Below, one piece after another: positions 17,147 to 25,205 of a stretch of DNA of 64,000 nucleotides. The position numbers were made by a program, and so were the translations under genes. How positions within the stretch are numbered: position 1 is the first letter of the stretch; each line of letters begins with the position of its first letter. Source of the DNA: Dyadobacter jejuensis (GTDB taxonomy: Bacteria; Bacteroidota; Bacteroidia; Cytophagales; Spirosomataceae). The notes under the pieces are model-generated. The model saw only the letters and a list, made by a program, of their open reading frames with translations, was not told the origin of the DNA and did not search any database. The stretch spans positions 62,001 to 126,000 of the forward strand of contig NZ_QGDT01000009.1 of assembly GCF_003149085.1 (NCBI RefSeq), given 5' to 3'.

Positions 17147-18169
17147 ATGATGTTTAGAAATTCATTGAGGGCAGGTAGCAAAATCCAACTGGCAGGACTT
17201 ACCATCTTATCAGTATTAGGGCTTAGTGCCAATACACACGCACAATACAAAGCAGTCTTTATACCGTACTCCACCATTGGTTTTGGGATAGGAACTTCCA
17301 GTTACTATGGCGATTTGGCCACTTACCGCCGTCCGGTGGCTTCCACTTTTAACCAAATGCGCTGGAGCGTGGGGGCTAATTATACACGACATTTTACGCC
17401 TCGCCTTGCGGCAAGAGCTAGCTTCACCTGGGCCAGGATAGCCGGGGATGATTTTAAAATGAATAATAGCCCGAAGTATCAGACCAATATACTATTTGCA
17501 CGAAATTTCCAATTTCGCAACGACCTTAAGGAGTTCTCTTTACAAGGTATTTTTAAGCTTACTCCAGACGACCGAACCTATGAGCGGCGCTCCAAGATTG
17601 GAACCTATGTGGTGGCCGGATTAGCCTTGGCAGCACATAACCCCAAGGCCTTGTATTTGGCTCCCACTTCCGGCGATAAATACTGGGTAAAGTTACAACC
17701 CCTAGGTACCGAAGGACAGGGCAATGCAGGCTACGCCAAGCCTTACTCTTTGGTGCAGCTATCGATACCGGTAGGGTTTGGGGTCCGCTATAAGATCAAC
17801 TCCCGATTCGACATCTCTGCTGAGCTCGGCTATCGCTTTACCTTTACCGACTACCTCGACGACGTAGCGGGAAACTATGCCGCCCCCTCTCTGCTGCAAG
17901 ACCCAGTAGCCCAGCAACTCGCCAACCGATCGGCAGAACTCGTCTCGATCAAGAAAGGCCAGGATAGGCTCCCCGGGCTTACCAATTTTGTACAGACCAA
18001 TTATAATGTTACCACCACCGATCCTGTGGCCGAAATGCAGGCTAGAGGTTTTGGAGCGCCTGGCAGCCAAAGAGGTAACAATCCATCGCTTAATGATGCC
18101 TATATGACAGGAATGATCCATCTCCACTATATCATTCCTTCCCAAATCAAATGTCCTCCATTGAAATAA
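17147..18169 (+). CDS. DUF6089-like outer-membrane beta-barrel protein
   Basis: 340 residues. Signal peptide ends at HAQ (about residue 32). The mature protein has repeated amphipathic strands: FGIGTSSYYGDLATYRRP, MRWSVGANYTRHFTPRLAARASFTWARIAGDD, FGVRYKINSRFDISAELGYRFTFTDYLDDVAG, ending in HLHYIIPSQIKCP. The TDYLDDVAGNY motif is characteristic of DUF6089 barrels of the Bacteroidota. Its function is unknown; small barrels of this type are thought to be structural or PorT/OmpA-like. A TACTTTTG -7-like element is 17 bases upstream of the start. It pairs with the shorter homologue encoded immediately downstream. Confidence 0.8.
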   Translation: MMFRNSLRAGSKIQLAGLTILSVLGLSANTHAQYKAVFIPYSTIGFGIGTSSYYGDLATYRRPVASTFNQMRWSVGANYTRHFTPRLAARASFTWARIAGDDFKMNNSPKYQTNILFARNFQFRNDLKEFSLQGIFKLTPDDRTYERRSKIGTYVVAGLALAAHNPKALYLAPTSGDKYWVKLQPLGTEGQGNAGYAKPYSLVQLSIPVGFGVRYKINSRFDISAELGYRFTFTDYLDDVAGNYAAPSLLQDPVAQQLANRSAELVSIKKGQDRLPGLTNFVQTNYNVTTTDPVAEMQARGFGAPGSQRGNNPSLNDAYMTGMIHLHYIIPSQIKCPPLK

Positions 18170-18178
18170 ACGTATCCA

Positions 18179-18871
18179 TTGAAACACCCCCGCTCGATCG
18201 TTTCTCGCTTTTACCTTTTTAATGTATATCTGCTGTTACTGGCCCTGATAGGATTACCAGCCCTTGCCCAAAAGGTAGAGCTTGGAGTGGGTATGGGTGG
18301 ATTTAGTTATTCGGGCGATATAGCACCAACCCTCCAGCTCAATAATATCAAACCTGCAGGAAGTCTGTTTTTTCGCTATAATACCCTCAAAGGACTCTCT
18401 CTGCGTGCAGAACTTGCAGGAGGCCTGATAGGCGCCAAGGATGCCACAAGCGACGACCCTTGGCAGCAGCAACGTAATTTGGAATTCAAAACCAGGATTA
18501 TGGAAGGGAGCCTACTGGCAGAGTATAATTTCCTCGATTTTGTGGATAAAAGGTTTGCCATCAATTGGACACCCTATGTATTTGGTGGGATTGGCATGCT
18601 CGCCTTTAAACCCAATATTCAGACGAGCGATTATAAAACTAGCTCACTTATCCTGCCCTTTGGTGTAGGCGTAAAATACCAACTGAAACGCCCTTGGGGA
18701 ATAGGCCTAGAGTTTGGGACACGCAAGACCTTTACAGACTACCTGGACGATCTGGGAGGCGAACCTACTACCAACAACAAGATTATTCAAGGCGACCCTG
18801 CTACTAAAGACAAATACCATTACATTCGTCTCTCTATTACTTATACTTTTTATCGAATCGTTTGCCCATAA
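18179..18871 (+). CDS. Second DUF6089-like outer-membrane beta-barrel protein (TTG start)
   Basis: 230 residues, homologous to the preceding barrel: it shares GGFSYSGDIAPTLQLNNIKPAGSLFFRYNTLKGLSLRAELAGG and the TDYLDDLGGE motif in the same place, and ends in a C-terminal aromatic strand. The only start in frame that keeps the signal peptide (LLLLALIGLPALAQ) is TTG at 18179, nine bases after the previous stop, so the two genes are probably co-transcribed. No ATG lies in frame before the signal peptide. Confidence 0.78.
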   Translation: MKHPRSIVSRFYLFNVYLLLLALIGLPALAQKVELGVGMGGFSYSGDIAPTLQLNNIKPAGSLFFRYNTLKGLSLRAELAGGLIGAKDATSDDPWQQQRNLEFKTRIMEGSLLAEYNFLDFVDKRFAINWTPYVFGGIGMLAFKPNIQTSDYKTSSLILPFGVGVKYQLKRPWGIGLEFGTRKTFTDYLDDLGGEPTTNNKIIQGDPATKDKYHYIRLSITYTFYRIVCP

Positions 18872-18873
18872 AC

Positions 18874-19416
18874 ATGAAAAAAACTTTACTGATCCTAGGC
18901 ATTATTGCAATTGTTCTCACCGTAGCTTTCCTCGGATTACGACGATATACCAAGTCCTTTAGCCCAGAGGCCAAAGCGGCCTTTAGTAAAAATGAACTGG
19001 ATATAAAGGTAAAGTTCAGTAGACCAGCCAAAAAAGGAAGATTTATCTTTGGTAGAGAACAGGACGGTGCCTTGGTGCCTTATGGCAAAGTGTGGCGTAC
19101 GGGTGCCAACGAAGCCACTGTTTTAGAAGTGGGCCAGAGTATTAACTTCGCTGGAGAAGCCGTAGCTGCAGGCGCTTATTCTCTGTGGAGTGTCCCCGGA
19201 CAAGGGGGATGGCAGGTGATTCTTAATAGTGAATCGGGGCAATGGGGTACCGAATATAACGATGGCAAAGATCTATTCAAGGTCAACGTCCCCATTAGAG
19301 TACGGCCTCAAGTTCAAGAAATGTTTGATATTTACTTTGAGGAGCAACCCGAAGGCGTCAATATGATTCTGAGTTGGGACCAAACTGAAGCCATTATTCC
19401 CATTACCGCTCAATAA
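18874..19416 (+). CDS. DUF2911 family membrane-anchored protein
   Basis: 180 residues from the ATG at 18874, two bases after the preceding stop; a TTG 12 bases upstream is less likely. One N-terminal hydrophobic segment (LLILGIIAIVLTVAFLGL) suggests a signal anchor. The remainder matches DUF2911: SRPAKKGRFIFGREQDGALVPYGKVWRTGANEATVLEVG, AGAYSLWSVPGQGGWQVILN and FDIYFEEQPEGVNMILSWDQTEAIIPI. The family is widespread in Bacteroidota, periplasmic, with unknown function. It is third in a run with two outer-membrane barrels. Confidence 0.88.
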   Translation: MKKTLLILGIIAIVLTVAFLGLRRYTKSFSPEAKAAFSKNELDIKVKFSRPAKKGRFIFGREQDGALVPYGKVWRTGANEATVLEVGQSINFAGEAVAAGAYSLWSVPGQGGWQVILNSESGQWGTEYNDGKDLFKVNVPIRVRPQVQEMFDIYFEEQPEGVNMILSWDQTEAIIPITAQ

Positions 19417-19437
19417 AAGCTACCGTAGTAAGTCCAT

Positions 19438-20328
19438 ATGTTTGTTGCAGCGATCGATAGAGTCGACAAATTCACCCGTCCCATCCATTTTATTGCCCGG
19501 TATTATAAAGGGACCGATATTGTGCCAGGCACGGCTACCCTCTTCTTTGTCAACGAAGAAGGCTTCGCCATTACCTGTCGGCATGTGGCTCAGCAAATCC
19601 TGCATGCCAATTCGATTTATGAAAATTTTCTACGATTTAATGCAGCCCTGAAAAAATTTCATAATGACCCCGGTTTGCAGCATCAGCGATCCCTGCTGGA
19701 AGGACGATATAAAATTAATGCAGAAAGTGTCATCCGCATTATGTTCAATTTTATTCAGTGTGTTTCCAGCTATAAGAGCCTTTCAATATCCCTACACCCT
19801 ACCCAGGACTTGGCCATTATTCAATTTAAAGACTTTGACCAAATGCTTTATAGGGGGCATGCTACATTTTTGAAAGATAGTTCGGCCATAAAGCCCGGCA
19901 AATACCTCTGTCGGTTGGGTTACCCTTTTCCTGAGTTCACCAACTACCAGTACAATAAGGTGCGGAATGATATAGAATGGAAAAATGAGGGTCGACAAAA
20001 CTCCCCAAGTTTCCCCATAGACGGCATCGTGACCCGGCGAATTGCCGATGGAAACGAAATAACCGGTATAGAAATGAGCACCCCAGGCCTGAAAGGACAA
20101 AGTGGTGGACCGTTATTTGATACTCATGGGCTGATTTACGGGATGCAAAGTTCTACACGTCACCTGCATTTGGGTTTCGATCAGATCAACAGGGAAGTAA
20201 CTTCCGACGGCCAGCGAAAACGCGTCTCTAACTACCCATTTCTTAATGTAGGCCAATGTGTCCATGTCGACATTATCAAGCAATTCCTAAAGGACAAAGG
20301 GGTACAATTTTTTGAGGATAACCCTTAA
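19438..20328 (+). CDS. Trypsin-like serine protease without a signal peptide
   Basis: 296 residues with a chymotrypsin-type fold signature. Candidate catalytic residues: His49 in AITCRHVAQ, Asp124 in TQDLAIIQF and Ser222 in LKGQSGGPLFD, in the usual order and context; the GxSGGP loop is intact. There is no signal peptide, membrane helix or PDZ domain, so the protease appears cytoplasmic, unlike DegP/HtrA. It may be a housekeeping or defence-type protease; no partner gene is obvious next to it (DUF2911 upstream, nucleotidase on the opposite strand downstream). Confidence 0.82.
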   Translation: MFVAAIDRVDKFTRPIHFIARYYKGTDIVPGTATLFFVNEEGFAITCRHVAQQILHANSIYENFLRFNAALKKFHNDPGLQHQRSLLEGRYKINAESVIRIMFNFIQCVSSYKSLSISLHPTQDLAIIQFKDFDQMLYRGHATFLKDSSAIKPGKYLCRLGYPFPEFTNYQYNKVRNDIEWKNEGRQNSPSFPIDGIVTRRIADGNEITGIEMSTPGLKGQSGGPLFDTHGLIYGMQSSTRHLHLGFDQINREVTSDGQRKRVSNYPFLNVGQCVHVDIIKQFLKDKGVQFFEDNP

Positions 20329-20360
20329 ATAGACCGGCTCATGACCTCAGGGGCTCCCCT

Positions 20361-21056
20361 TTATAGAATATCCAACAATTCACGTAAATGTTGAATGTCG
20401 TAGGTAGGCTTCTGGTCAAACTCCAAGCCGGCAGGATTATAATAGACCGTATCCATTCCCACCTGTTGCGCTCCCTGTATATCGGCCACCCAGTTATCCC
20501 CTATCATCAGGCTCGTCTCGACTTTCGCTTGGGTGAGGGCTAAGGCATAATTGAAAATTTTGGGGTCTGGCTTTTTAGCCTCTGCATTTTCGAAGGTAAT
20601 CACATGCCCAAAATAGGGATGTATCCCCGCGCTTCTAATCTTTCTTGCTTGAATATCGTTAAAGCCATTGGTAATCACATGCGTATGATAGCCCATTTTA
20701 CGCACATGTTCAAGTACTTCCAGGGCTCCATCCAATAAATACCGCTTGGTGGGCAGGGTATGCAGGTAGCATTCACCCATTTCCTGGTGGTTGTCGGGGC
20801 AGGTAACGCCTAGACTTTCAAAAACTAGCTGGAAGCGTTTCTTTCTGATTTCAGCATGTTCCAACCTACCCATATCGAAAGCCTGCCATAATTCCGTATT
20901 GATTTTTAAAAACGATTCGATAAAATGGTTAGAGGAGGCTATCCCCAAACGGTGAAGTGACCAGTCTTTATAAATTTCGTCAAGAGATTCGGCCGAATTC
21001 CGTTCAAAATCCCAAAGTGTATGATCTAGATCGAAAAAGAGGTGTCGGTACTGCAT
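20361..21056 (-). CDS. yjjG: YjjG-family pyrimidine nucleotide phosphatase (HAD superfamily)
   Basis: 231 residues. HAD motif I is FFDLDHTLWDFE (Asp10 nucleophile, Asp12 acid), motif II is HVITNGFND, motif III contains the lysine of AEAKKPDPKIF and motif IV is LMIGDNWVADIQGA. The sequence around the cap (FERNSAESLDEIY and KINTELWQAFDMG) is typical of YjjG, which dephosphorylates non-canonical pyrimidine nucleoside monophosphates. Cytoplasmic. It is a stand-alone gene on the minus strand. Confidence 0.9.
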   Translation of the reverse strand: MQYRHLFFDLDHTLWDFERNSAESLDEIYKDWSLHRLGIASSNHFIESFLKINTELWQAFDMGRLEHAEIRKKRFQLVFESLGVTCPDNHQEMGECYLHTLPTKRYLLDGALEVLEHVRKMGYHTHVITNGFNDIQARKIRSAGIHPYFGHVITFENAEAKKPDPKIFNYALALTQAKVETSLMIGDNWVADIQGAQQVGMDTVYYNPAGLEFDQKPTYDIQHLRELLDIL

Positions 21057-21432
21057 ATTGGTTTTTATTGTGAAAAGTCAGGTAAATATTTATATGAAAT
21101 TAGAAATATCGAAAAATCAGAGAAGGTTATTCATCGAATTACCCGAATAAAATCGTATATTATGTTATAAATCCAATTTTACCCCTTTGGTTAGCCAATA
21201 CTCTCGAGGAAAATCACGAAAGAATTAACCCACTTTCCTCGGCTGTTAACAACTGTTAAGGTAAGAGATTAATTAAAAAAAGCGTTACAAACATTTGCAA
21301 TTAGCTTAGCTAATTTATTTCTTTGAATCGTCATAGACTATTATATAAGAATAATTCCTACAATACTCACCAAACAAGAAAGGAGATACAATATAGAACA
21401 ACTGCTCTACGTTAACTAAATCGAATAGAAAA
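21057..21432. other. 376-base gene-free spacer with sigma-factor promoter region
   Basis: No credible coding sequence. The left part is AT-rich with no clear structure. The right part holds CTGTTAA direct repeats (21243-21249 and 21253-21259) that also form the inverted repeat TTAACA-ac-TGTTAA, and a promoter matching TTTG-N20-TTTCTTTG. The leader from the presumed start site to the sigma-factor ATG is about 100 bases. Confidence 0.6.
21294..21325 (+). promoter_or_regulatory. Predicted promoter of the ECF sigma factor gene
   Basis: TTTG (21294-21297), 20-base spacer, TTTCTTTG (21318-21325): close to the Bacteroidota TTTG-N19/20-TAnnTTTG form, lacking only the TA of the -7. It lies about 110 bases upstream of the sigma gene and 35 bases downstream of the CTGTTAA repeats. 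Confidence 0.45.
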
Positions 21433-22032
21433 ATGGAGAAAGTATTGGTTAGCGACAGTGAGTTGGTAACATTGTACATCCGTGGTAATGAAAAGGCTTT
21501 TGAAAAGCTGGTACAACGCCATAAGTCGAGAATATACACCACGATATACCTGATAGTAAAAGATCAATATGTAGCTGAAGATTTATTGCAAGATACATTT
21601 ATAAAGGCTGTTGATACGATAAAATCGGGTAGGTATAATGATGAAGGCAAGTTTTTACCTTGGATTATACGGATTGCACACAACCTCGCCATTGATTATT
21701 TCAGACGTGATAAACGCTACCCCAATGTAGTGTTCGAAGACGGGAGCAGTGTATTCAACACACTGGATTTTTCGGAGGATTCCGTAGAGTCCATTCAGAT
21801 TCGACAAGAAACACACGAACAACTTAGGGAGATGATCCAGAAGTTGCCCGACGTGCAAAAGCAGGTGTTGATCATGCGTCATTATGAGGACATGAGCTTC
21901 CAAGAAATTGCGGATGCCACGGGTGTGAGTATTAATACGGCATTGGGAAGAATGCGTTACGCGTTAATAAACCTGCGTAAGCAATTTAACCAACGTGCCC
22001 CACAATATGACAAAAACCTTTACTTACGATGA
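21433..22032 (+). CDS. ECF-type RNA polymerase sigma factor
   Basis: 199 residues. Region 2 is visible as FEKLVQRHKSRIYTTIYLIVKDQYVAEDLLQDTFIKAV and WIIRIAHNLAIDYFRR; region 4 as LPDVQKQVLIMRHYEDMSFQEIADATGVSINTALGRMRYALINLRK with its helix-turn-helix. No C-terminal extension. It would direct RNA polymerase to a dedicated regulon. The stop codon overlaps the start of the following small gene by 26 bases, which suggests translational coupling, as with cognate anti-sigma factors. No SusCD/FecR-like anti-sigma gene is adjacent, so it is not the PUL-type sigma. Confidence 0.93.
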   Translation: MEKVLVSDSELVTLYIRGNEKAFEKLVQRHKSRIYTTIYLIVKDQYVAEDLLQDTFIKAVDTIKSGRYNDEGKFLPWIIRIAHNLAIDYFRRDKRYPNVVFEDGSSVFNTLDFSEDSVESIQIRQETHEQLREMIQKLPDVQKQVLIMRHYEDMSFQEIADATGVSINTALGRMRYALINLRKQFNQRAPQYDKNLYLR

Positions 22033-22252
22033 TGTTGTACGGTATCTGTATGCCGAAACGACCGAGAAGGAAAATAGTCAACTCGTTGAAGCCATGGCGC
22101 TCAATGTGGACCTAATGAACTTCTACCTGGACAGTCTTGAGATTATGGACCAGATGAGTAAAATTATTCATGTCCCATCCGAAAAGTCAATTTCACGAAT
22201 CCTCAAATATTCCGCCAAGGAATCTTCCAAACTGAAGGCGCTGCCTTGTTAA
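22007..22252 (+). CDS. Small protein overlapping the sigma factor gene, possible regulator
   Basis: 81 residues from the ATG at 22007 (a GTG 12 bases upstream is less likely). It begins MTKTFTYDDVVRYLYAETTEKENSQLVEAM, reminiscent of the N-terminal helices of anti-sigma factors that grip the sigma factor, but has no HxxxCxxC zinc motif and no membrane helix. The rest is helical and ends SAKESSKLKALPC. Position and overlap suggest it modulates the sigma factor; this is inference. A strong terminator follows its stop. Confidence 0.65.
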   Translation: MTKTFTYDDVVRYLYAETTEKENSQLVEAMALNVDLMNFYLDSLEIMDQMSKIIHVPSEKSISRILKYSAKESSKLKALPC

Positions 22253-22269
22253 CGGCATCCGCCCCTCGA

Positions 22270-22300
22270 AATACCAGCTAGAAGTAGCTGGTATTTTTTT
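22270..22300 (+). terminator. Rho-independent terminator after the sigma factor operon
   Basis: AATACCAGCTA (22270-22280) pairs with TAGCTGGTATT (22285-22295) around a GAAG tetraloop, followed by a run of T to 22301. It lies 17 bases after the small gene's stop and ends the two-gene unit. Confidence 0.9.
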
Positions 22301-22394
22301 TATCCCTACAGACCTGCTATTTTTAAAATCTACGGTGCTGCTTTCAACAGGAGGAAAGCGGTATTGAACTCCTAATTCATCACGAGAAATCCCC

Positions 22395-23051
22395 ATGTTA
22401 AAAAAAGAACGGTATAATCAATTTATAGCTTACTTCACTCATAACTTCCCCGAACCAGAAACGGAACTTCATTACGAAAACCCTTTTCAGCTGTTGGTGG
22501 CAGTCGTACTATCGGCCCAATGTACCGATAAGCGGGTGAATATGGTGACTCCCGCCTTGTTCCACCGCTTTCCTGACCCCCAGGCCTTGGCACTAGCTAC
22601 CGTCGAAGAGGTATTTACCTATATTCGCTCCATCTCCTACCCCAACAATAAGAGCAAACACCTGGTAGGTCTGGGGCAAAAACTGGTGGCTGATTTTGAC
22701 TCCAATATCCCCCCGTCGATCGTCGACCTACAGAAACTGCCCGGAGTAGGAAGAAAAACCGCCAATGTGATCGCCTCCGTAATTTTCAACCAACCCACTA
22801 TGGCCGTTGATACCCATGTATTCCGCGTATCGCATCGTTTGGGGCTAGTTACCCAGACGGCAACGACCCCATTGGCCGTAGAAAAACAGCTTTTAAAATA
22901 TATTCCAAAAGAATTGGTTCCCAAGGCGCACCATTGGTTAATCCTCCATGGGCGTTATATTTGCCTGGCGCGAAGCCCACAATGTAACAAATGTGCCCTC
23001 ACGAGTTTTTGTAAATTTTACGAAAAAATGGAAAAACGAAAACTTTTGTAG
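22395..23051 (+). CDS. nth: Endonuclease III, base-excision repair glycosylase/AP lyase
   Basis: 218 residues, full length. The helix-hairpin-helix LQKLPGVGRKTANVIASV contains the catalytic Lys (in GRKTAN), the catalytic Asp is in AVDTHVFRVSHRLGL, and the C-terminal [4Fe-4S] cluster ligands are C-6-C-2-C-5-C in CLARSPQCNKCALTSFC. It removes oxidised pyrimidines from DNA and cuts the abasic site. Stand-alone gene; the short 143-base spacer upstream contains the sigma operon terminator. Confidence 0.97.
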   Translation: MLKKERYNQFIAYFTHNFPEPETELHYENPFQLLVAVVLSAQCTDKRVNMVTPALFHRFPDPQALALATVEEVFTYIRSISYPNNKSKHLVGLGQKLVADFDSNIPPSIVDLQKLPGVGRKTANVIASVIFNQPTMAVDTHVFRVSHRLGLVTQTATTPLAVEKQLLKYIPKELVPKAHHWLILHGRYICLARSPQCNKCALTSFCKFYEKMEKRKLL

Positions 23052-23133
23052 CACTTTTTACAACCAAATAGACAAAGTTTGCGTCATAGTAAGTATAACA
23101 AATTTAATTTAAGACCTCATTAATTCAAAGTAC

Positions 23134-23985
23134 ATGAAAAGTAAATATTTATTTCAGTTTCTGGCGTTGGTCCTGATCCTTAACTTGACCAGTTGTATGA
23201 AAGATGACAACCAGGATGAAGAAAAAGCAGCAGAAAATATCCTAGCCATCGATACCTTTATTAAGGCCGATAGCATGGCCAGTTCCGCCTTAAAAGACTC
23301 TGCTGGCTTTTACTATATAAACCGACTGGCTAACCCCAGCGGCCAAAAGGTTAAAACTGGAGATGCGGCTACCGTTAAGGTTGCAGTATATCTGCTTACC
23401 GGAGAAAAAGTCCTCTCGACCGATACCGACTCAACCTATACCTTCACAGTAGGTGCTAATGCAACCTCCTTCTTCGGACTAGACCTCGGTATTTACAAAA
23501 TGAGCGAGGGAGAAAAAACCACTTTCTTACTCCCATACTATTATGCATTCGGCTCTTCGGCTCAGACCAATATACCCGCTTATTCCCCCGTTCGGATGGA
23601 ATTAGAATTGGTAAAAACCCGCACCGAGGTTCAACAAATTGACGACTACCTCGCTAAAAAGCTTTTTACTGTTTCGGAACGCAAGTCCAATAACCTGGTC
23701 ATTATTCGAACCAATCAGGTAACAGGTGATACCTTAGGAGTGGGCAAGTCGGTAAATGTTAAGTATATCGGGAAGTATTTGAATGAATATACCTTCGATG
23801 AGGGTACTATTTCGGTGACTACAGGTACTTCAGGAGTTATTCCCGGATTCGACCAGGCCGTCCGTCGTATGCGTAAGGGCGAAAAAGCCATCATCATCTT
23901 CCCTTCAGCATTGGGTTATGGAACTGGCAGCCAATACATACCACCTTATACCCCATTACAATTCGAATTAGAAATTTTGCAGTGA
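23134..23985 (+). CDS. Lipoprotein with two FKBP-type peptidyl-prolyl isomerase domains
   Basis: 283 residues. Lipobox LTSC (Cys21) followed by MKDDNQDEE, an acidic stretch that may act as surface-export signal. The first FKBP-like domain (about 45-165) is degenerate; the second (about 180-283) retains VNVKYIGKYL, VIPGFDQAVRRMRKGEKAIIIFPSALGYGTG and IPPYTPLQFELEIL, close to active FKBPs. It should catalyse proline isomerisation on envelope or surface proteins. A convergent hairpin terminator follows the stop. Confidence 0.92.
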   Translation: MKSKYLFQFLALVLILNLTSCMKDDNQDEEKAAENILAIDTFIKADSMASSALKDSAGFYYINRLANPSGQKVKTGDAATVKVAVYLLTGEKVLSTDTDSTYTFTVGANATSFFGLDLGIYKMSEGEKTTFLLPYYYAFGSSAQTNIPAYSPVRMELELVKTRTEVQQIDDYLAKKLFTVSERKSNNLVIIRTNQVTGDTLGVGKSVNVKYIGKYLNEYTFDEGTISVTTGTSGVIPGFDQAVRRMRKGEKAIIIFPSALGYGTGSQYIPPYTPLQFELEILQ

Positions 23986-24003
23986 TACTATTAAGGTTCA
24001 AAA

Positions 24004-24044
24004 GAAGAAGGGTGGGGCCATATGGGTCCTACCCTTCTTCCTTT
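24004..24044. terminator. Bidirectional hairpin between the FKBP gene and the DegT-family gene
   Basis: GAAGAAGGGT (24004-24013) pairs with ACCCTTCTTC (24031-24040), extended inward by further G-C and G-T pairs, followed by CTTTAAT on the plus strand. The 3' end of the convergent aminotransferase gene (stop at 24029) lies within it, so one hairpin serves both sides. Confidence 0.75.
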
Positions 24045-25147
24045 AATAGGGGTAGTAACTTCGACACGACATACTCCTGATCTTCCGGCGACAAGGACGA
24101 GCCCGAAGGCAAACATAGCCCCTCCTCGAACAAGGTGGCCCCCACCTCTCCACCCACATAACCAGCATCCTTATAGAGGGGTTGCAAATGCAAAGGCTTC
24201 CATACCCTACGTGCTTCTATACCAGCCGACCACAGCCCCTGCCTTACCCTTTCCGGGTCAACCCCAGGCATCAATCGCACGGCCGTTAGCCAGCGGTTCG
24301 AATACCCTAAGGAGGGTTCATTTTGGAATCCTAGAGATACTTCAGCCTTTAAGACACGCCGGTAGTACTCAAAAATTTGTCTACGCCGATTTACTCTTTG
24401 GGGGAGTACCTCTAGCTGACCACGCCCTATTCCAGCACAGATATTGCTCATTCGATAATTATAACCTAATGTACTATGAGAAAAATAAGGAACGGGGTCT
24501 TTGGCTTGAGTGGCCAGGTATTTGGCCCGAGACATCTGCTCGCTTGTAGCCGTTATTAAAGCCCCTCCAGCCGATGTAGTAATAATTTTATTTCCGTTAA
24601 AAGAGTAAATACCCATGGCCCCCAAGGTTCCAACAGCCCTATCCGCATAGCGCGAACCCAGAGCCTCCGCGGCGTCTTCTATTACTGGGACCCCATATCG
24701 CTCACAAATAGACAGTAACTCCTGCATATTGGCAGGCATGCCATACAAGTGGACTAGCACCACCGCTTTAATACGCCAGCCAACGGCCACCGATTTACGT
24801 AGTGCCGTTTCAAGTGCTTCTGGACACATATTCCAACCGTCGGGTTCGCTATCCACAAATAAGGGATAGGCGCCTTGGTATAGAATGGGATTGGCACTGG
24901 CTACGAAAGTAAGTGAGGAGCATATTACCGAATCGCCGGAACCTACCCCCAGGAGCATGAGGGCGAGATGCAAGGCCGCCGTCCCTGAGCTAGCCGCCAC
25001 GACGGTAGGCTTACCCACGTACTGCCCCAATTCGACCTCGAAAAAATCGATATTGGGGCCCACAGGAGCCACCCAGTTCCAATCGAAGGCCTCTTTTACG
25101 AAATGAGCCTCGCGCCCACTCAGGTGGGGAGGAGATAGCCATATCAT
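24029..25147 (-). CDS. DegT/DnrJ/EryC1-family sugar aminotransferase (PglE-like)
   Basis: 372 residues from MIWLSPPHLSGREAHFVKEAF, the usual start of the PglE-like group; an in-frame ATG 27 bases upstream is also possible. The PLP lysine is in YSFNGNKIITTSAGGAL, and VIEDAAEALGSRY carries the Asp that binds the pyridine nitrogen. It transfers an amino group to a 4-keto nucleotide sugar, by analogy UDP-GlcNAc-4-keto-6-deoxy in bacillosamine synthesis. It is last in a sugar transferase-acetyltransferase-aminotransferase run. The matching PglF-type dehydratase is not in the window. Confidence 0.92.
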   Translation of the reverse strand: MIWLSPPHLSGREAHFVKEAFDWNWVAPVGPNIDFFEVELGQYVGKPTVVAASSGTAALHLALMLLGVGSGDSVICSSLTFVASANPILYQGAYPLFVDSEPDGWNMCPEALETALRKSVAVGWRIKAVVLVHLYGMPANMQELLSICERYGVPVIEDAAEALGSRYADRAVGTLGAMGIYSFNGNKIITTSAGGALITATSEQMSRAKYLATQAKDPVPYFSHSTLGYNYRMSNICAGIGRGQLEVLPQRVNRRRQIFEYYRRVLKAEVSLGFQNEPSLGYSNRWLTAVRLMPGVDPERVRQGLWSAGIEARRVWKPLHLQPLYKDAGYVGGEVGATLFEEGLCLPSGSSLSPEDQEYVVSKLLPLLKEEG

Positions 25148-25205
25148 TGGACGTATTGCTTGAGTCGGGTGCATCGTACAGCAGATTTAGGTGTCATAAA
25201 AACCA

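Noticed and set aside
24022..24549. 175-residue frame opposite the aminotransferase gene
   Set aside because: Antisense to a well-supported PglE-like gene; Pro/Thr-rich with no family features.
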